Assembly: GCA_903928325.1 (NCBI GenBank)
Contig: CAIYQF010000449.1
Location: forward strand, 1-11,287
DNA length: 11,287 nt
Direction: 5' to 3'
From: an uncultured beta proteobacterium
GTDB taxonomy: Bacteria; Pseudomonadota; Gammaproteobacteria; Burkholderiales; Burkholderiaceae_C
The notes under the pieces were generated by a model. It saw nothing but the letters and a program-made list of their open reading frames with translations. It was not told the origin of the DNA and searched no databases. Every line of letters begins with the position of its first letter. Position 1 is the first letter of the stretch. The position numbers and the translations under genes were made by a program. Of this stretch, positions 6,257 to 11,287 are shown piece after piece.

Positions 6257-7792
6257 TTAAGTCAGCGTGCGCCACGCGCGCTGGCTGCTTCCTAGCAAGG
6301 CGTCGGCCTCCGCCGGACCGTCCGATCCTGCGGAGTAAACTGCCAGCGGTGCGTGCGGGTCATTGGCCCAGTACTCTTGCATGGGGCGCACGATATCCCA
6401 TCCGGCCATCACGCTGTCGGATCGCTGGAACAAGGTGGCGTCGCCAATCATGCAGTCGTAGATCAGGGTTTCATAGCCCGTGCTCGGTGCATTTTGAAAA
6501 TAGTCTTTGTAATGAAAGTCCATGTGCACCTGGCCGATCTCGATCTTTGGCCCTGGTATTTTTGCGCCAAAGGTCAGCATGGCGCCTTCGTCGGGTTGGA
6601 GTTTGATAACCAAGCCATTGGGTGTGAGCGCTTCGGTCGCCGTGTTTCGAAACAAGGAAAAGGGGGGGCGCTTGAACTGGATCATGATTTCACTTTGGCG
6701 CTTGGACATGGCCTTTCCTGTTCGCAGGTAAAACGGTACGCCCGCCCAGCGCCAGTTGTCTATGCCCAACTTCATGGCCACATAGGTTTCGGTCTTGCTG
6801 CCCGGGGTGACGCCGTCTTCTTGTTGGTAACCCAGCAAGGGGGTCCCGTCACGCTGCCCTGCAGCGTACTGGCCGCGCACACTGTCGGTGGCCGGGTTGA
6901 CCCGGTGAACCGAGTGCAATACCTTGGTCTTTTCGTTGCGCACCGCGTCGGCATCAAACGAAGCCGGTGACTCCATGGCTGTTAGCGCCAGCAACTGAAA
7001 GACGTGGTTGGGCACCATGTCGCGCATGGCGCCGGTGGTCTCGTAAAAGGCCGCGCGCCGCTCCACGCCCACGGTTTCAGCCACTGTGATTTGCACATGG
7101 TCGATGTGATCGCGGTTCCACAGCGGCTCAAAGATGCCGTTGGCAAATCGCATAAGCATGATGTTTTGGACTGTCTCTTTGCCCAAAAAATGGTCCATGC
7201 GGTAAATCTGTCGCTCGGCCAGGCTGTTACGCAACTGGGTATTGAGCGCCTGGGCTGATGCCAGGTCGTGCCCAAAGGGCTTCTCAACGACCACCCGGCG
7301 CCAGTAGGCATTGGTCTCGGTGACCAGGCCAGCCTGGCCCAATTGGTCTGAAATACCACCAAAAAAGCGCGCACCAACTGCCAAATAAAACATCACGTTG
7401 TCACCAACGCCGTGGCTGGCCTTGACGCTTTCTAGCTTGCTAGCCAGTTCCACATAGGACGCGGCTGCTCCAAAGTCAGCCGACAGGTAGGTCATGCTCA
7501 CCAACAAGCGCGCGAGGTTGGTCTCATCTAGCGTTTGCGCGTAGTGTTTGTCTGCGGCAAAAGCCCGCACCGATTCCTCCACGTGGGCCCGAAAGGCCTG
7601 GTCGCTCATTTCCAGGCGGTCCACGCCAATGAGGGCGAACTCGGTGGGTAGCAAGCCGGTGCGTGCCAGGTTGTACAGGGCGGGCATCAAGAGCCGTTTG
7701 GTCAAGTCGCCGGCAGCGCCAAAAATAACGATGGTGCACGAGGGTGCGCGCTCGCCGTGCGGAGTTTGAATGTGTTCGATGTCTTGAGCCAT
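6257..7792 (-). CDS. zwf: Glucose-6-phosphate 1-dehydrogenase
   Basis: This 511-residue cytosolic enzyme oxidises glucose-6-phosphate to 6-phosphogluconolactone, the first step of the oxidative pentose phosphate and Entner-Doudoroff routes. The Rossmann dinucleotide motif GAAGDLTKR is at 25-33 and EKPFG at 170-174. The family signature appears as RMDHFLGKE at 198-206 (D200, phosphate-binding H201, K205). H263 in MVPNHVFQ is the catalytic base. R59 in GVDR after the second strand matches the Arg that contacts the NADP 2'-phosphate in studied homologues, so NADP use is likely. The length is typical. AAGGA lies 5 bases before the ATG and overlaps the gnd TAA, so the two genes (8-bp gap) are an operon with gnd first. 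Pgl, which would link the two reactions, is not in the window. Confidence 0.98.
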   Translation of the reverse strand: MAQDIEHIQTPHGERAPSCTIVIFGAAGDLTKRLLMPALYNLARTGLLPTEFALIGVDRLEMSDQAFRAHVEESVRAFAADKHYAQTLDETNLARLLVSMTYLSADFGAAASYVELASKLESVKASHGVGDNVMFYLAVGARFFGGISDQLGQAGLVTETNAYWRRVVVEKPFGHDLASAQALNTQLRNSLAERQIYRMDHFLGKETVQNIMLMRFANGIFEPLWNRDHIDHVQITVAETVGVERRAAFYETTGAMRDMVPNHVFQLLALTAMESPASFDADAVRNEKTKVLHSVHRVNPATDSVRGQYAAGQRDGTPLLGYQQEDGVTPGSKTETYVAMKLGIDNWRWAGVPFYLRTGKAMSKRQSEIMIQFKRPPFSLFRNTATEALTPNGLVIKLQPDEGAMLTFGAKIPGPKIEIGQVHMDFHYKDYFQNAPSTGYETLIYDCMIGDATLFQRSDSVMAGWDIVRPMQEYWANDPHAPLAVYSAGSDGPAEADALLGSSQRAWRTLT

Positions 7793-7800
7793 AGCCGTCC

Positions 7801-8781
7801 TTATTTCTTTGCGGGTTCTTGGTGGCCGCCGAACTGTTTGCGCATGGCCGAGAGCAACTTTTCTGCGAACGTGTGCTCTTTGCGCGAGCGAAAGCGCGTG
7901 TACAGCGCCGCCGTCAGCACGTCAGCGGGAATCGCCTCTTCAATGGCGGCCTGGATGGTCCAGCGGCCTTCGCCCGAGTCTTCAACGTAGCCAGAGTAGG
8001 ACTTGAGTTCCGGGTCTTGCGCCAGCGATATGGCGGAGAGGTCCAACAGCCAAGACGAAACCACGCTGCCGCGGCGCCACAGTTCGGTGATGTCCGCCAG
8101 GTTGAGGTCGTAGCGGCGCTCGGCGGGAATGGCTTCTTGGTTCACGCCTTTGAGGATGTCCAGGCCCTCTGCGTAGGCCTGCATCAGGCCGTACTCGATG
8201 CCGTTGTGCACCATCTTCACAAAGTGTCCTGACCCGGCGGGGCCGGTGTACAGGTAGCCGTCTTCTGCTGTGGACTGGCGGTTTTCGCGTCCGGGCGTCT
8301 TTTCTATCGTTCCGGTGCCAGGGGCCAGAGTCTTAAAAATCGGCTCCAAGTGGTCAAACGCCGCGCGGTCCCCGCCAATCATCATGCAGTAGCCTCGATC
8401 GAGCCCCCAGACGCCGCCGCTGGTGCCCACGTCGATGTAGCGAATGCCTTTGCCTTGCAGGGCTTGGGCGCGTCGCACGTCGTCTTGGTAGTTGGAGTTG
8501 CCGCCGTCAATGATGGTGTCGCCAGGCTGGAGCAAATCGCCCAGGGCCTTGACCGTCGCTTCAGTGATGTCACCCGCTGGCAGCATGACCCAGACCGCGC
8601 GTGGGGCTTGCAGCTGCCCAATAAACGAGGCCATGTCTTGGCTGGCAAGCGCGCCTTCCGTGGCGAGTTGGGCCACGCTGGCTGCATTGGTGTCATACAC
8701 CACGCAGCTGTGACCGTGGCGCATCAAGCGCCGAACAATATTTCCACCCATGCGACCCAAACCAATCATGCCTAACTGCAT
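7801..8781 (-). CDS. gnd: 6-phosphogluconate dehydrogenase, short (NAD-type) form
   Basis: This 326-residue enzyme performs oxidative decarboxylation of 6-phosphogluconate to ribulose-5-phosphate. It is the short class (~300-330 residues), lacking the long C-terminal helical repeat of the ~470-residue E. coli-type Gnd. The Rossmann motif GLGRMGG is at 7-13. D30 (VVYDTN) stands where NADP-specific long forms have the NRS/NRT motif, which points to NAD. IDGGNS (91-96) and GTSGGVWG (119-126) bind substrate. GHFVKMVHNGIEYG (185-198) contains K189, N193 and E196, the expected catalytic set. Start: AAGGAG lies 6 bases before the ATG at 8781, a strong ribosome-binding site. The gene is the first of the gnd-zwf pair and follows kup after an 87-bp gap. 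Confidence 0.95.
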   Translation of the reverse strand: MQLGMIGLGRMGGNIVRRLMRHGHSCVVYDTNAASVAQLATEGALASQDMASFIGQLQAPRAVWVMLPAGDITEATVKALGDLLQPGDTIIDGGNSNYQDDVRRAQALQGKGIRYIDVGTSGGVWGLDRGYCMMIGGDRAAFDHLEPIFKTLAPGTGTIEKTPGRENRQSTAEDGYLYTGPAGSGHFVKMVHNGIEYGLMQAYAEGLDILKGVNQEAIPAERRYDLNLADITELWRRGSVVSSWLLDLSAISLAQDPELKSYSGYVEDSGEGRWTIQAAIEEAIPADVLTAALYTRFRSRKEHTFAEKLLSAMRKQFGGHQEPAKK

Positions 8782-8868
8782 AGCAACTCCTTTTGTGTGG
8801 TGATAGCCAAAGAAACATGCGGCAACTGCCGCAAAACGTCAAAACCAAAGTAGGTGATGGGTGGCGCG
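8782..8868 (-). promoter_or_regulatory. kup-gnd gap: possible gnd promoter with palindrome in the spacer
   Basis: On the minus strand TTGACG (8842-8837, five of six matches to the sigma70 -35) is followed by a 17-bp spacer and CATGTT (8819-8814, a weak -10). A perfect palindrome, TGCGGCA (8818-8824) and TGCCGCA (8827-8833) around AC, fills most of the spacer. Read as RNA it is a 6-bp GC-rich hairpin followed by TGTTTCTTT, so it may instead be the kup terminator. The two readings are not exclusive. A strong ribosome-binding site for gnd ends the gap. Confidence 0.4.
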
Positions 8869-10755
8869 TTACAACTCTATGTGGCCGCCGATTTCAACCG
8901 CATGGTCAAACGGGATTTTGAAATATTCGGTGGCACCCTGCATGGCACGGTGCATAAAAATGAAGGGTGCGAGCAGCATCGGCGACGAATGCTTGGCCAC
9001 GACCTTTTCTTTCCCGACAAAGAACGATATCTCCATCAGACTGAAGTGAAACTGCCGCGCGCGCAGCAATGCAACGGCGCGCATTACGTGGGGTTCTTCC
9101 ATAAAGCCGTAGCGAACGTGTACGGAATAGAAATTGTGGGGCAGGGGACGTATATCCAGTCGATCGTTATCTTTGACGTACGGAATATTAACGATTTCCA
9201 TATTCATTAATATAACGCGCTCGTGAATTACTTTGTTGTGCTTAAGGTTGTGCAGTAGCGCCAAGGGTGCAATATTTTCATGGGGCACCATGAAAATAGC
9301 CGTGCCTTCGACGCGATGAACGGCGGTACGCGTCAGGCCGTCTAGGAAGTCGGAGAGTTTCATTGCAGTTGTCCACCGGGCCTTGAGTAGTCGCTCCCGG
9401 CCATTAACCCAGCTGATCATCAACAACAAGCACAGCGTCGCCACCGCAACGGGCAGCCAGCCACCTTCAAAAAACTTGAACATATTCATGCCCAAGAACA
9501 GGGAATCAACCAGAAAGAGGGCGATAAATACCGGGAAAAACACCAGCTTGTTCCACCCCTTGACGAACATCATGAAATACGCAGCCAGCAGCGTATCGAT
9601 TGCCATGGCGCCGGTGACCGATATGCCATACGCGGACGCCAAACTCTCTGAATTCCTAAAACCCAAAACCAGCGCAACGACGCCCAAATACAAAAATATA
9701 TTAATTTTGGAAACGTATACCTGTCCGATTTCGTCCGCAGACGTGTGCTTGATGCGTAAGCGGGGGATATACCCCAATTGAACAGCCTGGTTGGCAATAG
9801 AAAATGCACCCGAAATGACCGCCTGCGACGCAATTATGGTTGCCATAAAGGCAAGCAAAAGCAATGGAACCAGCGCCCATGATGGCGCCAAGCGATAAAA
9901 CGGGTTGTCCAGTGCAGCTGGATCGCCAATCAACAATGCACCTTGACCAAAATAGTTTAATAGCAAGGCGGGGAAGACCACAATCAGCCAGGCGCGCTGG
10001 ATCGGCTTAAGGCCAAAATGTCCCATGTCGGCGTACAGAGCCTCACCGCCCGTGACTGCGAGCACCACAGAGCCCAGTATGGCGATGGAAACGCCGGGGT
10101 TATTCAGCAAGAAATGGATGCCGGCGAATGGGTTGAGTGCAAGCAACACCGCTGGGTTTTCCAACACCTTCATGAGACCTAATACACCCAGTACACAAAA
10201 CCAAACCAGCATCACCGGGCCAAATACCTTACCGATCTTGGCGGTCCCAAAGCGTTCGATGGCGAACAGACCCGTAATTAATGCGATGGCAATGTAGACC
10301 ACGAACGGTTGCAAATCCGTCGACAGCACGTTGAGCCCTTCTACGGCGCTGAGAACCGAAATGGCCGGGGTAATCATGCTATCTCCGAAAAACAAAGATG
10401 CGCCCAAGGCGCCAGCCACCATGACCGTCCACCGCCCGACACGGCTTTTGGACGCGCTTTGAGAAACTAAGGCGGTCAATGCAAATACACCGCCTTCACC
10501 CCGGTTGTCGGCGCGCATGATGATCAGGACGTATTTCACCGTGACCACAAACATCAAAGACCACGCGATAAGGGACAAAACTCCATATACCGCCTGGGCA
10601 ATTTCGCTGCTGTCTTTGGCGCCCGAGGCCTCTATGGAAACTTTCAGGGCGTACAAAGGCGAAGTGCCGATATCTCCAAAAACAACCCCTAGGGCGCCTA
10701 GCATTAACGCACTCATTTTCGACCCGGTGTGCGAGCTCGATTCGTGGCTTGACAT
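8869..10755 (-). CDS. kup: Kup-family low-affinity potassium uptake permease
   Basis: This 628-residue inner-membrane K+/H+ symporter is close to the length of E. coli Kup (622). The N-terminal hallmark GVVFGDIGTSPLYAL is at 23-37, the first of about twelve membrane segments. GASLFFGDSMITPAISVLSAV (written as 118-127 and 128-138) is the second conserved motif. The C-terminal ~170 residues form the usual cytosolic domain, ending in YFKIPFDHAVEIGGHIEL. I place the start at 10755 because AGG lies ~8 bases upstream and family members begin shortly before the first membrane segment. The ATG at 10806 would add 17 residues with GGAA too far away. Parts of the gene use AT-rich codons, including ATA and TTA (for example near 9185-9215 and 9690-9710), unlike gnd and zwf. 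A terminator upstream separates it from the right-edge gene. Confidence 0.96.
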   Translation of the reverse strand: MSSHESSSHTGSKMSALMLGALGVVFGDIGTSPLYALKVSIEASGAKDSSEIAQAVYGVLSLIAWSLMFVVTVKYVLIIMRADNRGEGGVFALTALVSQSASKSRVGRWTVMVAGALGASLFFGDSMITPAISVLSAVEGLNVLSTDLQPFVVYIAIALITGLFAIERFGTAKIGKVFGPVMLVWFCVLGVLGLMKVLENPAVLLALNPFAGIHFLLNNPGVSIAILGSVVLAVTGGEALYADMGHFGLKPIQRAWLIVVFPALLLNYFGQGALLIGDPAALDNPFYRLAPSWALVPLLLLAFMATIIASQAVISGAFSIANQAVQLGYIPRLRIKHTSADEIGQVYVSKINIFLYLGVVALVLGFRNSESLASAYGISVTGAMAIDTLLAAYFMMFVKGWNKLVFFPVFIALFLVDSLFLGMNMFKFFEGGWLPVAVATLCLLLMISWVNGRERLLKARWTTAMKLSDFLDGLTRTAVHRVEGTAIFMVPHENIAPLALLHNLKHNKVIHERVILMNMEIVNIPYVKDNDRLDIRPLPHNFYSVHVRYGFMEEPHVMRAVALLRARQFHFSLMEISFFVGKEKVVAKHSSPMLLAPFIFMHRAMQGATEYFKIPFDHAVEIGGHIEL

Positions 10756-10905
10756 AAAAACAACCTGCTTGAAAACTCGGAAGCTGGGCATTTGCCCTGT
10801 ATTCATTTTTTTGGCTTATTCCGAATACCACCCTGACATAGTCGGATAGTTTAGAGGATTGTGTTTATGCTTTGGCGAACACGCGCAGATAATTGCATGG
10901 GCAAT
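10756..10905 (-). promoter_or_regulatory. kup upstream region with TAATTGC inverted repeat
   Basis: This is the 150-bp leader and presumed promoter region of kup. TAATTGC (10890-10896) and GCAATTA (10901-10907) form a perfect 7-bp inverted repeat with spacer ATGG, whose edge touches the terminator tail of the upstream gene. It could be an operator or part of the transcript end. I find no convincing -35/-10 pair: TTATCT and CATAAA at a 17-bp spacing on the minus strand is the best and is weak. Confidence 0.35.
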
Positions 10906-10934
10906 TAAAAAAAGGCTGTGCAATTCAACCTTTT
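10906..10934 (-). terminator. Rho-independent terminator of the right-edge gene
   Basis: On the minus strand AAAAGGTTG (10934-10926) pairs with CAGCCTTTT (10918-10910) over 9 bp, with one G-T pair and a 7-base loop. The T-run at 10913-10907 (seven Ts) follows. The 5' arm contains the last two codons (Lys, Gly) and the first two bases of the TGA stop of the upstream gene, so the terminator begins inside the coding sequence. Confidence 0.8.
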
Positions 10935-11287
10935 GCCATCCCTGTTGCAATCATTCCAGCTGCTAGCGGATCGGTCATTTGGGGTTTTTTCGCCGGGTCT
11001 GCCGCCATGTTTGCGGCCAATGAAGCGCTCGCCAATACCGGGTTGCCACAGACATCAAACTGCCGCATTGCGTTGGCCAGATCAGCAGCAAATGCCAGCG
11101 TCGGAGAATTTGAAAATACCAGCGATTGGGCGCTGCTTAACCCAGTGGCACTTGGGTACCCATCACCTGAAGTAGCGGCCGCGTGTGCAACCATGGCTTG
11201 CACCAGGCTGCTCACCCGCGTGCCCAGGTCAGTCGGGTTGGCCGCTGGCAGCGCCGCCGCAGCCGTATCCAGAGTCTGGAACCAGAC
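10925..11287 (-). CDS. C-terminal part of an unrecognised alanine-rich protein (5' end outside window)
   Basis: The frame is open from the window edge to a TGA at 10927-10925, giving the last 120 residues. The first visible residues are VWFQTLDTAAAALPAANP; the GTG at 11215 is internal, not a likely start. The sequence is rich in Ala, Ser, Met and Gly, with one cysteine (FDVCGNP), no long hydrophobic segment, and the ending GMIATGMAKG. I recognise no family. The overlapping terminator supports it as a real, expressed gene end. The Ala-rich, mildly amphipathic composition suggests a mostly helical region, but no function is assigned. Confidence 0.7.
   Translation of the reverse strand, partial: VWFQTLDTAAAALPAANPTDLGTRVSSLVQAMVAHAAATSGDGYPSATGLSSAQSLVFSNSPTLAFAADLANAMRQFDVCGNPVLASASLAANMAADPAKKPQMTDPLAAGMIATGMAKG

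Noticed and set aside
5926..6275. Short minus-strand ORFs across the zwf-ykgJ gap
   Set aside because: They overlap the cysteine-cluster gene or the zwf end, lack ribosome-binding sites, and have readthrough-like composition.
10505..10849. Plus-strand ORF opposite the kup start
   Set aside because: It is a shadow of kup with no family resemblance.

Overview
The window looks like a chromosomal segment of a betaproteobacterium, most likely Burkholderiales of the Comamonadaceae type (Rhodoferax/Polaromonas-like). This is inferred from the moderately high GC content, the protein styles (DUF2069, a YihY protein with a long C-terminal tail, a short-form Gnd, Kup) and the tightly packed genes. No rRNA, tRNA, CRISPR array, transposase or phage gene is visible.

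Left block (1-3230): three minus-strand genes joined by two 4-bp ATGA overlaps. In order of transcription they are a DUF2069 membrane protein, an FAD-linked D-2-hydroxyacid dehydrogenase, and the first 22 codons of a probable thymidylate synthase. Diverging from them across only 21 bp is a YihY/BrkB-family inner-membrane protein.

Middle block (3231-6256): an accessory-looking island with visibly lower GC in places. It starts at a small tandem repeat plus a REP-like hairpin carrying GGGGTCAGA. It holds four small genes: a 2-oxoglutarate/Fe(II)-oxygenase-like protein, a divergent minimal SET-domain protein, a GNAT/arginyltransferase/FemAB-like transferase, and a CxxCxxCC (YkgJ-type) metal-binding protein. 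The last two form a tight pair. Three of the four belong to superfamilies that often modify proteins. The divergent promoter region contains three copies of the 7-mer ACTTGCA, one of them inverted. This is the best candidate in the window for an undescribed system, but a joint function is inference from proximity only.

Right block (6257-11287, all minus strand): gnd and zwf form an 8-bp-spaced pair encoding two dehydrogenases of the oxidative pentose phosphate pathway. Sequence features suggest an NADP-type Zwf alongside an NAD-type Gnd. A strong palindrome sits just upstream of gnd, inside a possible promoter spacer. Upstream of gnd is kup, a potassium uptake permease with AT-rich codon patches. 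At the right edge is the C-terminal end of an unrecognised alanine-rich protein, closed by a convincing Rho-independent terminator whose stem includes the last codons and part of the stop.
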